A stretch of 20,859 nucleotides of DNA from Thiobacillus sp. UBA2597 (GCA_002339725.1 DDKN01000026.1:1-20859); one strand, 5' to 3'. Numbered from the stretch's first letter, positions 8,515-16,680 are shown. Numbers and translations: made by a program. Notes: generated from the letters alone by a model not told the origin.

Positions 8515-9753
8515 TCAGGCGTTGCGGCCCGGGCCGTATTTGCGTTGCACGTATGCGTCGACGATGGCCTGGAACTCCTCGGCGATGCGGTCGCCCTTGA
8601 GGGTGACGAACTTCTCGCCGTCGACGTAGACCGGGGCCACCGGCACCTCGTTGGTGCCCGGCAGGGAGATGCCGACATTGGCATGGCGGCTCTCGCCCGG
8701 CCCGTTCACCACGCAGCCCATCACTGCCACGTTCATGGTCTCCACGCCGGGATAGCGCTCGCGCCAGATCGGCATCTGGCTGCGCAGCCAGGTCTGAATC
8801 TTCTGCGCCAGTTCCTGGAAATAGGTGCTGGTGGTGCGACCGCAGCCGGGACAGGCCGTAACCAAAGGGGTGAAGGAGCGGATGCCCATGGTCTGCAGGA
8901 TCTCCTGCGCCACCTGCACCTCCAGCGTGCGCGGCTCGCCCGGCTGCGGCGTGAGCGACACCCGGATGGTGTCGCCGATGCCTTCCTGCAAGAGCACCGC
9001 CAGGGCCGCGGTGGAGGCGACGATGCCCTTGCTGCCCAGGCCGGCCTCGGTCAGCCCCAGATGCAGCGGATAGTCGCAGCGGGCAGCGAGGTCGCGATAG
9101 ACCTGGATCAGGTCCTGCACGCCCGAGAGCTTGCAGGACAGGATGATCTTGTCGCCCGCCAGGCCCAGTTCCTCCGCCCGCGCCGCCGATTCCAGGGCCG
9201 AGGCGATCAGGGCATGGCGCATCACCTCCTCCGGCTCCAAGGGCTTGGGACGCTGGGCGTTGTCGTCCATCATGCGCGCCAGCAGTTCCTGGTCCAGGCT
9301 GCCCCAGTTGACCCCGATGCGGATCGGCTTGTCGTACTTGCAGGCGAACTCGATCAGGGTGGCGAACTGCTCGTCGCGCTTGGCGCCGCGGCCGACGTTG
9401 CCCGGGTTGATGCGCAGCTTGGCCAGGGCCTGGGCGCACTCGGGCACCGCAGTCAGCAGCTTGTGGCCGTTGAAGTGGAAATCGCCGACCAGCGGCACGG
9501 CGCAGCCCTGGGCATCCAGGCGCTCGCGGATGGCCGGCACGGCGCGCGCCGCCGCCTCGGTGTTCACCGTCAGCCGCACGATTTCCGAACCGGCCTGCCA
9601 CAGCTCGGCGACCTGACGCACAGTGGCCTCGACATCGGCGGTATCGGTGTTGGTCATCGACTGCACCACCACCGGGGCACCGCCGCCGACGGCAACCCCG
9701 CCGACCAGCACGCGCCGGCTCGGACGCCGAATGAGCACAGAGGCAGGACTCAT
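8515..9753 (-). CDS. ispG: 4-hydroxy-3-methylbut-2-enyl diphosphate synthase IspG (GcpE)
   Basis: IspG performs the penultimate step of the MEP isoprenoid pathway, converting MEcPP to HMBPP with a [4Fe-4S] cluster. The 412-residue protein contains the TIM-barrel part (VVVQSMTNTDTADV near residue 28, GDFHFNGHKLL near 90, RINPGNVG near 114) and the C-terminal reductase-like part with cluster ligands Cys301 and Cys304 in ACPGCGRTTS and Cys347 in MGCVVNGPGES. The ATG at 9753 lies inside the stop region of rodZ (ATGA overlap of 4 bases), so translation is coupled. The organism is therefore expected to use the MEP pathway. Confidence 0.98.
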   Translation of the reverse strand: MSPASVLIRRPSRRVLVGGVAVGGGAPVVVQSMTNTDTADVEATVRQVAELWQAGSEIVRLTVNTEAAARAVPAIRERLDAQGCAVPLVGDFHFNGHKLLTAVPECAQALAKLRINPGNVGRGAKRDEQFATLIEFACKYDKPIRIGVNWGSLDQELLARMMDDNAQRPKPLEPEEVMRHALIASALESAARAEELGLAGDKIILSCKLSGVQDLIQVYRDLAARCDYPLHLGLTEAGLGSKGIVASTAALAVLLQEGIGDTIRVSLTPQPGEPRTLEVQVAQEILQTMGIRSFTPLVTACPGCGRTTSTYFQELAQKIQTWLRSQMPIWRERYPGVETMNVAVMGCVVNGPGESRHANVGISLPGTNEVPVAPVYVDGEKFVTLKGDRIAEEFQAIVDAYVQRKYGPGRNA

Positions 9754-10832
9754 TGACCCGCGCCGTCCGCCGGCTTGCTGCCCAGCGGCGGGGGATTGAG
9801 CCGGCTGGCCCCCTCCTCGCCCAGTTTCAGGCGGGCCACCTTCTCGCCGATGAAGGGCTTGAGATCGACCGGCTTGCCATTGTGGCTGAGCTTCATGCTG
9901 GCGGCGTTGCCGATCACCAAGCGGAACGGCGGCGTTCCTTCCAAGGTCTCGGTACTGCCGGCGCGCAGCAATTTCGAGAAACGTTGCCCCTTGGCGTCGA
10001 CCACCTGAACCCAGGAATCCTCCATGGGCTGGAACACCAGGCCCCGACTCGCCGCCGGGGTCGGCGCCGGAGTCAGGGTCGGAGTCGGCGCCGGATTGGC
10101 CGGAGCGACCGGGGCGGCAGCAGGCCTGGGCCCGGTGGCTGGGGCCGGGACGGCGCTGGCGGCCGGTGGCGCCGGCTTCACCGGCTCGGGTACGGGTTTC
10201 GCGGCAACCGGGGGCAGCGGCGGCAAGACCGGCTTGCTCGCATCGATCACCGAGGGGGTGTTTGCCGGCACCGCGGCACCGGGCTGTTCGGCTGCCGCCG
10301 TCGTCGCGGGCACCTGCGTCTCGGCGGCCGGTTCCGCCCCGCCCGGCGCGGGCTGGGCCGGGTCCAGAATGACCGGTTCCGGCGCCACGATCTGGCTGCC
10401 ATGCGGCGCCGCCGCCATTTCCGGCGCCGGCTGTTCGACCGCGGCCTGGTCGCCGCTGCTGAGCCAGGCATAGAGCAGAGCGACCAGGGCGAAGACCAGG
10501 ATGGCACTGCCCACCGGCAACACCAGCCAGCGCTGGATGGGGGATGGCTGGAAGCGCACATTGGTCGAGGGTACCGTCAGCTGCTCGGACACCGCGACTT
10601 CCTGGCTCGGCAGCAAGGCATCGGGATCGAGCTCGAGCAATTTGGCATAGTTGCGGATGAAACCGCGCACGAACACCTCGCCCGGCAGCTGCTCATAGGC
10701 ATCCGCCTCCAGGGCCTCGATCTGACGCACGCCCAGCCGGAGCTTGGCCGCCACCTCGGCGGTCGCCAGGCCCTTGGCCTCGCGTGCCGCGGCCAGCCGC
10801 GGGCCGATCCCCTGCAAACCCTCACTGTTCAT
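9750..10832 (-). CDS. rodZ: Cytoskeletal bitopic protein RodZ
   Basis: RodZ links the MreB actin-like cytoskeleton to the cell wall elongation machinery. The 360-residue product has an N-terminal Cro/CI-type helix-turn-helix domain (about 7-75, with LAAAREAKGLATAEVAAKLRL and the LPGEVFVRGFIRNYAKLL segment typical of RodZ), one membrane segment at about 102-122, a long disordered periplasmic linker of Pro and Ala (about 130-270), and a C-terminal RodZ-type (DUF4115) beta domain from about 275 (SWVQVVDAKGQ and GTPPFRLVIGNAA). The linker is about 140 residues long. It overlaps pilW upstream and ispG downstream by 4 bases each, the classical rodZ-ispG arrangement. Confidence 0.96.
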   Translation of the reverse strand: MNSEGLQGIGPRLAAAREAKGLATAEVAAKLRLGVRQIEALEADAYEQLPGEVFVRGFIRNYAKLLELDPDALLPSQEVAVSEQLTVPSTNVRFQPSPIQRWLVLPVGSAILVFALVALLYAWLSSGDQAAVEQPAPEMAAAPHGSQIVAPEPVILDPAQPAPGGAEPAAETQVPATTAAAEQPGAAVPANTPSVIDASKPVLPPLPPVAAKPVPEPVKPAPPAASAVPAPATGPRPAAAPVAPANPAPTPTLTPAPTPAASRGLVFQPMEDSWVQVVDAKGQRFSKLLRAGSTETLEGTPPFRLVIGNAASMKLSHNGKPVDLKPFIGEKVARLKLGEEGASRLNPPPLGSKPADGAGQ

Positions 10833-11611
10833 CGAGCTGGTCCCTCATAGTCACCCCGCATGAGTTGTTGTGTCTGTATGGCATCGGGAAACCGGCGCCG
10901 CAGCTGCGCCGCGTAACTGGCCTCGGCCACCTTGTCGCCCAGTTTGCGTTCGGTGCGCACGCCAAGCCAGAGGGCCGCCGCATCCAGTTCGCTCTGCTCC
11001 GCCAGCTTGAGCAGGGCATTCCGGGCCGCGAGATAGTGGCCGCGCTGGAAATGGAGCTCCGCCATCGCCTGGAGGGCGACCGGATGATTCGGCACCCGCG
11101 CCAGGGCGCGCTGCAGATAACCCTCTGCCCGGTTCAGATCCCCCATGGCCAGGCTGCAGGCGCCGGCATTGGCCAGGGCCTTGTCCGGCGAGGCGTAGAG
11201 CGGATTCTGCAGGGCGACCTCGAATTGAGCCAGGCCTTCGGCATGGCGCCCCCGCTGGCAAAGAAAGTAGCCGTAATTGTTGCGCACGTCCGAATAGTTC
11301 GGCTGCAGCTCGATCGCCCGGCGGAAGCTGGCCTCTGCCTGCGCGAATTCACGCAATTCCTTGTGCACCAGGCCGAGCATGTTGTAGGCCGGCGCATAGC
11401 GCGGACTGTCTTCCAGCGCGATGCGCAACTCGCCCAAGGCCACCGCATATTGGCCACGGGTGTAGTAATGCGCCGCCAATTCGGTATGAATCTGGGCCCG
11501 CTGGTTGCCTGTCTGCTGGTTCAACTCGACCGCCGTGCTGGACGGGGGCAGCGAGGTCTGGGCACAGGCGCTCACCAGGCCGACCAGACAAAGTGACGCC
11601 AGAAGCCGCAT
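10829..11611 (-). CDS. pilW: Type IV pilus assembly lipoprotein PilW/PilF (TPR)
   Basis: This family is the pilotin of the type IV pilus secretin (PilQ) and helps the secretin multimerise in the outer membrane. The 260-residue product has a lipoprotein signal ending in LVSAC, with Cys16 lipidated, followed by about six TPR units. The conserved ones are recognisable by AAHYYTRGQYAVALGELRIAL, LVHKELREFAQAEASFRRAI and NNYGYFLCQRGRHAEGLAQF. Position between rlmN and rodZ is the standard place of pilW/pilF. It overlaps the rlmN stop by one base and the rodZ start by four. It suggests that the organism makes type IV pili, though no other pilus gene is in the window. Confidence 0.93.
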   Translation of the reverse strand: MRLLASLCLVGLVSACAQTSLPPSSTAVELNQQTGNQRAQIHTELAAHYYTRGQYAVALGELRIALEDSPRYAPAYNMLGLVHKELREFAQAEASFRRAIELQPNYSDVRNNYGYFLCQRGRHAEGLAQFEVALQNPLYASPDKALANAGACSLAMGDLNRAEGYLQRALARVPNHPVALQAMAELHFQRGHYLAARNALLKLAEQSELDAAALWLGVRTERKLGDKVAEASYAAQLRRRFPDAIQTQQLMRGDYEGPAR

Positions 11612-12720
11612 CAGGCCGCCTCCCGGCCGAGGCCGCGGGCCGTCCCATCCATGCGCCTGAGGGTGCGCCGGGTCTTGTCCTCCACCTTGCCGGCCAGCTG
11701 GCCGCAGGCGGCATCGATGTCGTCACCGCGGGTCTTGCGCGTCGTGGTGATGATGCCGGCGCCGGCCAGGATGGTGGCGAAGCGGCGCACGGCCTCGGCC
11801 GGCGAACGGCGATAGCCGGCATTGGGGAAGGGGTTGAACGGGATCAGGTTGAACTTGCAGGGCACGTCGCGCGTGAGTTCGATCAACTGCCGGGCGTGCT
11901 CGGGCTGGTCGTTGATGCCGTCCAGCATCACGTACTCCATGGTGATGAAGTCGCGCGGCGCCACCTTGAGGTAACGCCGGCAGGCGGCCATCAGTTCCTT
12001 GAGCGGATACTTGCGGTTGATCGGCACCAACTCGTCGCGCAGGGCGTCGTTCGGCGCATGCAGGCTGAGCGCCAGCGCCACCGGCATCTGCTCCCCCAGC
12101 CGATCCATGGCCGGCACGATGCCGGAGGTGGACACCGTGACCCGCCGGCGCGACAGGCCATAGGCGTGGTCGTCGAGCATGAGCGAGACGGCGGTCACCG
12201 TGTTGTCGAAATTGAGCAGGGGCTCGCCCATGCCCATGAGCACCACGTTGGAGATGATGCGCTCGCCCTTGGGGTCGCGCCCCAGGGCCTTGTTCGCCCA
12301 CCAGAGCTGGCCGATGATCTCGGCCACCGACAGATTGCGATTGAAGCCCTGGCGCCCGGTCGAGCAGAAGCGGCATTCCAGGGCGCAGCCGACCTGGGTC
12401 GACACGCACAGGGTGCCACGGGTCGCTTCCGGGATGAAGACGGTTTCGACCCGGTTGCCCGGGCCGACTTCCAGGAGAAACTTGCGGGTGCCGTCTTCGG
12501 AGACCTGTTCCTCGAGCAGGCGCGGCGGCCTGATCTCGGCCAGCTCGGCCAGCTTGGCGCGCAATCCCTTGGCCAGATCGGTCATCTGCTCGAAGTTCTC
12601 GGCGCCATACTGGTGCAGCCAACGCAGCACCTGTTTGGCGCGAAAGGGCTTCTCACCGATGCTTTCGAAGTAGTCGGTGAGGCCCTTGAGGTCGAAGTCG
12701 AGCAGATTGACGCGGCTCAA
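11611..12720 (-). CDS. rlmN: Dual-specificity RNA methyltransferase RlmN
   Basis: RlmN is a radical SAM enzyme that methylates C2 of A2503 in 23S rRNA and A37 in some tRNAs. The 369-residue protein has the radical SAM cluster motif CALECRFC (Cys112, Cys116, Cys119), the GMGEPLLN motif, SLHAPND, and the catalytic C-terminal cysteine in RGDDIDAACGQLAG (around 346). Its N-terminus MSRVNLLDFDLKGL matches family members. The start codon is TTG at 12720, overlapping the ndk TGA stop as TTGA; no ATG or GTG is available at a sensible distance, so translation should depend on ribosomes terminating at ndk. Confidence 0.97.
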   Translation of the reverse strand: MSRVNLLDFDLKGLTDYFESIGEKPFRAKQVLRWLHQYGAENFEQMTDLAKGLRAKLAELAEIRPPRLLEEQVSEDGTRKFLLEVGPGNRVETVFIPEATRGTLCVSTQVGCALECRFCSTGRQGFNRNLSVAEIIGQLWWANKALGRDPKGERIISNVVLMGMGEPLLNFDNTVTAVSLMLDDHAYGLSRRRVTVSTSGIVPAMDRLGEQMPVALALSLHAPNDALRDELVPINRKYPLKELMAACRRYLKVAPRDFITMEYVMLDGINDQPEHARQLIELTRDVPCKFNLIPFNPFPNAGYRRSPAEAVRRFATILAGAGIITTTRKTRGDDIDAACGQLAGKVEDKTRRTLRRMDGTARGLGREAA

Positions 12721-13142
12721 CGGGAGTAGATCTCGCTGGCCGGGAAGAAGTAGGCGATCTCGACCGCGGCGGTCTCCGGTGCATCGGAACCGTGCACGGC
12801 GTTGGCGTCGATGCTCTGGGCGAAATCGGCGCGGATGGTGCCCGGGGCGGCCTTCTTGGGATCGGTGGCGCCCATCAGCTCGCGGTTCTTGGCGATCGCG
12901 CCCTCGCCTTCCAGCACCTGGATCATGACCGGGCCGGAGATCATGAACTCGACCAGGTCGTTGAAGAAGGGACGGCCCTTATGCACAGCGTAGAAGCCTT
13001 CGGCTTCCTGGCGCGACAGGTGCTTCATCCGGGCGGCGACGATCTTGAGGCCGTTGCTCTCGAAACGGGAATAGATCTTGCCGATGACATTCTTGCCGAC
13101 CGCATCGGGTTTGATGATGGACAGGGTGCGTTCGATAGCCAC
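12717..13142 (-). CDS. ndk: Nucleoside diphosphate kinase
   Basis: Ndk balances nucleoside triphosphate pools by transferring the gamma phosphate via a phosphohistidine. The 141-residue product begins (M)AIERTLSIIKPDAVGKN, the standard family start, and holds the active-site motif NAVHGSDAPE, the catalytic His being the one in AVHGS near residue 117. The start is a GTG at 13142; GGAG lies 9 bases before it at 13152-13155. An ATG further upstream (13199) would add 19 residues with no family counterpart and is rejected. Ndk is the first gene of the long minus-strand cluster and faces a divergent gene. Confidence 0.97.
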   Translation of the reverse strand: MAIERTLSIIKPDAVGKNVIGKIYSRFESNGLKIVAARMKHLSRQEAEGFYAVHKGRPFFNDLVEFMISGPVMIQVLEGEGAIAKNRELMGATDPKKAAPGTIRADFAQSIDANAVHGSDAPETAAVEIAYFFPASEIYSR

Positions 13143-13151
13143 TTTTTGCTT

Positions 13152-13155
13152 CTCC
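13152..13155 (-). promoter_or_regulatory. Ribosome binding site that fixes the ndk GTG start
   Basis: On the minus strand GGAG is followed by nine bases (AAGCAAAAA) and then the GTG at 13142. This supports GTG as start over the upstream in-frame ATG at 13199. Confidence 0.65.
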
Positions 13156-13204
13156 AGAAGGGATTGGTTTCGCTTGAAAAAACCCGCGCAAGGTAGCATG
13201 AAAC

Positions 13205-13221
13205 GCCTTTAAAATAAAGGC
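13205..13221. promoter_or_regulatory. Perfect 7-bp inverted repeat, possible operator in the ndk / SPOR divergent region
   Basis: GCCTTTA, three A bases, then TAAAGGC form a perfect inverted repeat, 63 bases upstream of the ndk GTG and 28 bases before the SPOR gene ATG. Within it the plus strand reads TAAAAT (13210-13215), a good -10 match, although no convincing -35 is seen. A dyad over a -10 box between divergent genes is a natural binding site for a dimeric regulator. No known regulator is suggested. Confidence 0.45.
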
Positions 13222-13249
13222 AAAAGCCCATCCGGAGGAGACCAAGGCA

Positions 13250-13840
13250 ATGGCGGAAGAAAGCGTTCAGGAAGACGGCAGCGACATCCGGCGCCGCGCA
13301 TTTTTTCGGCTGGCCGTCGCCGCCGCCATCACCGCCGCGGCCTTGGCCGGCCTCTGGTGGCTGGACCACAGCGGCAAACAGGAAAAGGCCAAACCGGCGC
13401 CGCCGCCCAAGCCCATCGTCCCGGCACCGGCGCCGGGCCCCACCCTGGCACCGGAACCGCCGGTCAGCCCCGAAGAGGCCCCCGCACCGAGTGAACCGCC
13501 CCCGCCCCCGGTCGTGGGCAAACTGCCTCCGCCCAGCCCGGCCGCGCCAACGGCCAGGATGACGCCAGCGCCCGCCCCGGCGCCGACCAAGCCGCCAGCC
13601 AGCGTCGTCGCGCCTGCCGCCAAGGGTGGCTACGTCGTCCAGCTCGGCGTATTCAGCAACCCGGACAATGCCCGGGAGCTGGTCGAAAAACTGCGTCAGC
13701 AGGGCATTCGCGCCGAGATGGAGACCCGCGTGCTGGTCGGCCCCTTCCTCAACCGGGCCGAGGCGGAAAAGGCTCAGGCCGAATTGCGCAAGCTGGGCCT
13801 GACCCCCGTCGTCAGCAGCGTCAACGGCGCCAGGAAATAA
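13250..13840 (+). CDS. SPOR-domain membrane protein, Pro/Ala-rich
   Basis: This 196-residue protein has a short cytoplasmic N-terminus with a basic patch (IRRRAFFR), one membrane segment at about 18-38, a long Pro/Ala-rich periplasmic linker (about 45-125), and a C-terminal SPOR domain (126-192) beginning GGYVVQLGVFSNPDNARELVEKL. SPOR domains bind denuded peptidoglycan at the division site, so the layout resembles FtsN or DedD and suggests a septal or cell wall role. GGAG at 13237-13240 supports the ATG at 13250. It is transcribed away from ndk and its stop lies inside the end of tilS (20-base convergent overlap). It is not assignable to ftsN or dedD by name from sequence alone. Confidence 0.88.
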   Translation: MAEESVQEDGSDIRRRAFFRLAVAAAITAAALAGLWWLDHSGKQEKAKPAPPPKPIVPAPAPGPTLAPEPPVSPEEAPAPSEPPPPPVVGKLPPPSPAAPTARMTPAPAPAPTKPPASVVAPAAKGGYVVQLGVFSNPDNARELVEKLRQQGIRAEMETRVLVGPFLNRAEAEKAQAELRKLGLTPVVSSVNGARK

Positions 13841-15182
13841 GCCAGCCCGGTTCGCCCGGCCTGGCCTGATAGGCGCAATCGACGCCGACCCCGGCCAGCC
13901 AGACCAGGTGATCGCCACAATACAAGGCGGGCGTGCGGCCGCGCTGCCAGGGTGGCACGGCCAGTTCCTGGAAGAGTTTTTTCACGCTGCGGCGCGGCCG
14001 TCGGCAGTCGGGCCTGAGCTGGCCCGCACCTGGATACAGGCGCACCGTGACCGGCCCGAGGGCCAGTCTGGCGGCACTGACCCCCTCGCCCTCGGCCGCG
14101 GCGAATTCCAAATGCCCCAGACCCGGCAACGGCAACACCGGTTGACCTTGCCAGGGCCAAGTCCCGCCCGCCGCGGCAGGCAAAACCTCCAGCACATGGA
14201 TGCGATCGCGATAGCGCACCAGACTGCGCCCCGCGACCGTGAGGCGCAGCTGGGCATCCGGCCGGGCGTGCAGCAACTGGGCCAGGGCCTGCTCCAGCCA
14301 GTCGGCCGGCGGTGGCGGCCAGCCCCGCCCGGTCAGGTAATGGCGCAGCAGATTGCGCGCCCGGGCCGGTGCCAGCGCGGCCAGCCCGGACACGCTCAGG
14401 CAGTCGTCGACCATGACCCGGCCGGCATCCTCGCGCGCCAGGTCGTCGAGCAGGTGATCGCAATCGGCGAAATGGCGCGCCGCCCGGGCCAGGGTGGCCC
14501 GATAGGCCGGAAACCGCCGCTCGATCAGCGGCAGCACCTGATGGCGCAGGAAGTTTCGGCTGTAGACGGGATCGAGATTGCTTTCGTCCTCGATCCAGGC
14601 CAGTTTGTGCGTCTCGGCATAGGCCCTGAGTTCGGCCCGCTCGTGCGCCAGCAGGGGGCGCAGCAGGCGAATCGGGCCGTCCTCGAGCCTGCGCAGCGCG
14701 GGCATCGCCGCCAGCCCCTTCACCCCGGCACCGCGCAACAGCTGATGCAGCAACGTCTCCGCCTGGTCGTCCCGATGCTGGGCCAAAACCACGCCGTCGC
14801 AGGGCTGCTCGGCAAAACAGGCATAGCGCGCCGCCCGCGCCGCCGCTTCCAGGCCACGCGGGTCCCGCCGGTCGATCGCGACCCGGACCACGGCGAGCGG
14901 GATCGCCCAGTCGGCGCACAGGTCCGCGCAGAAGGCCGCCCAGGCATCGGCCTGCGGGCTGAGACCGTGATGCACATGCACGGCCGAGAGGGTGAAGTCC
15001 ACCTCGGCGCGCAGGCGCTGCATCAGATGCAGCAAGACGACCGAATCCAGGCCGCCGGACAGGCCGACGCACAAGCGCTGGCCGACGAGGTGATGGGTCT
15101 GGAGAAACTCGCGCAGCCGACCGGGCAAATCGGCCGGCGCCGTGGAAACCGGACTAGGCCTTGGCTTCTTTGAACTTGCCAT
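13821..15182 (-). CDS. tilS: tRNA(Ile)-lysidine synthase TilS
   Basis: TilS makes lysidine at C34 of the tRNA-Ile that reads AUA, an essential modification. The protein is about 453 residues from the ATG at 15182. The N-terminal PP-loop is SGGLDS at 42-47, followed by the AVHVHHGLSPQADAW segment and AQHRDDQAETLL (about 135-145), all typical of TilS. RNFLRHQVLPLI marks the family middle part, and a TilS C-terminal domain ends GWLISWRR. The start is inside the end of accA, with a 29-base overlap; an alternative TTG lies further in, near codon 19. Its 3' end overlaps the convergent SPOR gene. Confidence 0.95.
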   Translation of the reverse strand: MASSKKPRPSPVSTAPADLPGRLREFLQTHHLVGQRLCVGLSGGLDSVVLLHLMQRLRAEVDFTLSAVHVHHGLSPQADAWAAFCADLCADWAIPLAVVRVAIDRRDPRGLEAAARAARYACFAEQPCDGVVLAQHRDDQAETLLHQLLRGAGVKGLAAMPALRRLEDGPIRLLRPLLAHERAELRAYAETHKLAWIEDESNLDPVYSRNFLRHQVLPLIERRFPAYRATLARAARHFADCDHLLDDLAREDAGRVMVDDCLSVSGLAALAPARARNLLRHYLTGRGWPPPPADWLEQALAQLLHARPDAQLRLTVAGRSLVRYRDRIHVLEVLPAAAGGTWPWQGQPVLPLPGLGHLEFAAAEGEGVSAARLALGPVTVRLYPGAGQLRPDCRRPRRSVKKLFQELAVPPWQRGRTPALYCGDHLVWLAGVGVDCAYQARPGEPGWLISWRR

Positions 15183-16119
15183 AGCCCATGAGCCGGGCGT
15201 AACGGTCGTTGAGCAGGGCGTTGAGTGGCCGTTCCCTGACCTCGCGCAAAGCGTCTTCCAGGGCCTCGCGCAGGTTCTCGTACATCGTTTCGGGATCGCG
15301 GTGGGCGCCGCCCAGGGGCTCATTGACGATCGCGTCGATCAGGCCCAGGGACTTCAGGCGCGGGGCGGTGATGCCCAGGGCCTCGGCCGCAATCGAGGCC
15401 TTGTCCGCGCTCTTCCACAGGATGGAGGCGCAGCCTTCGGGCGAGATCACCGAATAGGTCGAGTTCTGCAGCATCAGCACGCGGTCGCCCACGCCGATGG
15501 CCAGGGCGCCGCCCGAGCCGCCCTCGCCGATCACGGTGCAGATGATGGGCGTGCGCAGCTCGGCCATGACGTAGAGGTTGCGGGCGATGGCCTCGCTCTG
15601 GCCGCGTTCCTCGGCACCGATGCCGGGATAGGCGCCGGGCGTGTCGATGAAGGTGAAGATCGGCAGCTTGAACTTCTCGGCCAGGCGCATCAGGCGCATG
15701 GCCTTGCGATAGCCCTCGGGCCGCGGCATGCCGAAGTTGCGATACTGGCGTTCCTTGGTATCGCGCCCTTTCTGGTGACCGATCACCACCACCGGTTCGC
15801 CCTCGAAACGGGCGATGCCGCCGACGATGGCGGGATCGTCGGCGAAGGCGCGATCGCCATGCAATTCCTCGAAACCGCTGAACAGGTTCTGGATGTAGTC
15901 CAGGGTGTAGGGCCGCTGCGGGTGCCGCGCCACCTGGGACACCTGCCAGGCATTGAGCTTGCCGTAGATCTGCCGGGTCAGGGTGAGGCTCTTCTTCTTG
16001 AGCCGGGCGATCTCCTCGGAGATGTCGACCGACGCGTCGCCCTGCATGGTGCCGAGCTCTTCGATCTTGGCCTCGAGCTCCGCGATCGGTTGCTCGAAGT
16101 CGAGAAAGGTTACTTTCAT
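15154..16119 (-). CDS. accA: Acetyl-CoA carboxylase carboxyltransferase subunit alpha
   Basis: AccA is the alpha half of the carboxyltransferase that makes malonyl-CoA for fatty acid synthesis, working with AccD (not in this window). The 321-residue length is normal. Typical segments are MKVTFLDFEQPIAELEAKIEEL at the start, HPQRPYTLDYIQ, HGDRAFADDPAIVGGIARFEG, the MRLMRLAEKFKLPIFTFIDTPGAYPG stretch, and EGGSGGALAIGVGDRVLML. It lies downstream of slyD (58 bases between) and runs into tilS with overlap; accA-tilS adjacency is common in betaproteobacteria. A -10 like element sits in the gap upstream. Confidence 0.98.
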   Translation of the reverse strand: MKVTFLDFEQPIAELEAKIEELGTMQGDASVDISEEIARLKKKSLTLTRQIYGKLNAWQVSQVARHPQRPYTLDYIQNLFSGFEELHGDRAFADDPAIVGGIARFEGEPVVVIGHQKGRDTKERQYRNFGMPRPEGYRKAMRLMRLAEKFKLPIFTFIDTPGAYPGIGAEERGQSEAIARNLYVMAELRTPIICTVIGEGGSGGALAIGVGDRVLMLQNSTYSVISPEGCASILWKSADKASIAAEALGITAPRLKSLGLIDAIVNEPLGGAHRDPETMYENLREALEDALREVRERPLNALLNDRYARLMGYGKFKEAKA

Positions 16120-16146
16120 GCCGATCCCAGTCTGTCGAAAAGCGGG

Positions 16147-16152
16147 ATTTTA
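16147..16152 (-). promoter_or_regulatory. Putative -10 element for accA
   Basis: The minus strand reads TAAAAT within GGTAAAATCCCG, about 27 bases before the accA ATG. No good -35 hexamer is visible. The surrounding GGGAT and ATCCC could also pair as a weak hairpin (15-base loop), so a poor terminator for slyD is an alternative reading. Confidence 0.35.
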
Positions 16153-16177
16153 CCGGAAACCCGATCCCTCACCCGGC

Positions 16178-16669
16178 TCAGTGCTCGTGGTGATGACCGC
16201 CGGCGCCATGGACATGGCCGTGTGCGATCTCTTCCGGCGTGGCGGCGCGCACGTCGAGCACCTGGCATTGCAGGCGCAGGGACTGGCCGGCCAAAGGATG
16301 ATTGCCGTCGACCACCACCTTGCCCTCGGCGATGTCGGTCACGGTGTAGAGCTGGTGATGCCGGCCGTCCTCGCTGCTGCCCTCGAATTGCATGCCGACC
16401 TGAACGTTGGCCGGGAACAGGCTCTGGTCCTCGACCCGAACCAGGTTCTCGTCGTAATCGCCGAAGGCATCCTCCGGTTGCAGCACCAGATCGATCTGGG
16501 CGCCGGGCTCCTTGCCCTCCAGCGCCGCCTCGACCGCCGGGAAGATGCCGTCATAGCCGCCATGCAGATAGGCGGCCGGATCGTGTGCCGTCGCCTCCTC
16601 CAGCAGTTCTCCCTGGGAGTCGGTCATTCGGTAGCTGATGCTGACGACGGTGTTTTTTTCGATGCGCAA
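16178..16669 (-). CDS. slyD: SlyD-type FKBP peptidyl-prolyl isomerase with His-rich tail
   Basis: SlyD is a folding helper and metal carrier of the FKBP family. The 163-residue product has the FKBP half-domains split by the insert-in-flap domain: MRIEKNTVVSISYRMTDSQG at the start, LHGGYDGIFPAVEAALEG (about 35-52), an inserted chaperone region (about 65-125), and HPLAGQSLRLQCQVLDV. The tail AHGHVHGAGGHHHEH is a likely Ni/Zn/Cu binding site. The start is TTG at 16669, supported by AGGAG six bases upstream (16676-16680) and by family alignment. It is divergent from roxA and upstream of accA. Whether it has strong isomerase activity is not shown by the sequence. Confidence 0.95.
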   Translation of the reverse strand: MRIEKNTVVSISYRMTDSQGELLEEATAHDPAAYLHGGYDGIFPAVEAALEGKEPGAQIDLVLQPEDAFGDYDENLVRVEDQSLFPANVQVGMQFEGSSEDGRHHQLYTVTDIAEGKVVVDGNHPLAGQSLRLQCQVLDVRAATPEEIAHGHVHGAGGHHHEH

Positions 16670-16675
16670 GGCAGG

Positions 16676-16680
16676 CTCCT
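16676..16680 (-). promoter_or_regulatory. Ribosome binding site that fixes the slyD TTG start
   Basis: AGGAG on the minus strand lies six bases before the TTG at 16669, the only start that gives the family N-terminus (M)RIEKNTVVS. Confidence 0.7.

Noticed and set aside
13025..13918. Minus-strand open frame of 297 codons opposite the SPOR gene
   Set aside because: Gly/Arg-rich shadow of the SPOR gene that also runs into ndk out of frame; no motif.
15142..16638. Plus-strand open frame of 498 codons opposite accA and slyD
   Set aside because: It crosses two real genes and an intergenic gap and shows only high-GC antisense composition.
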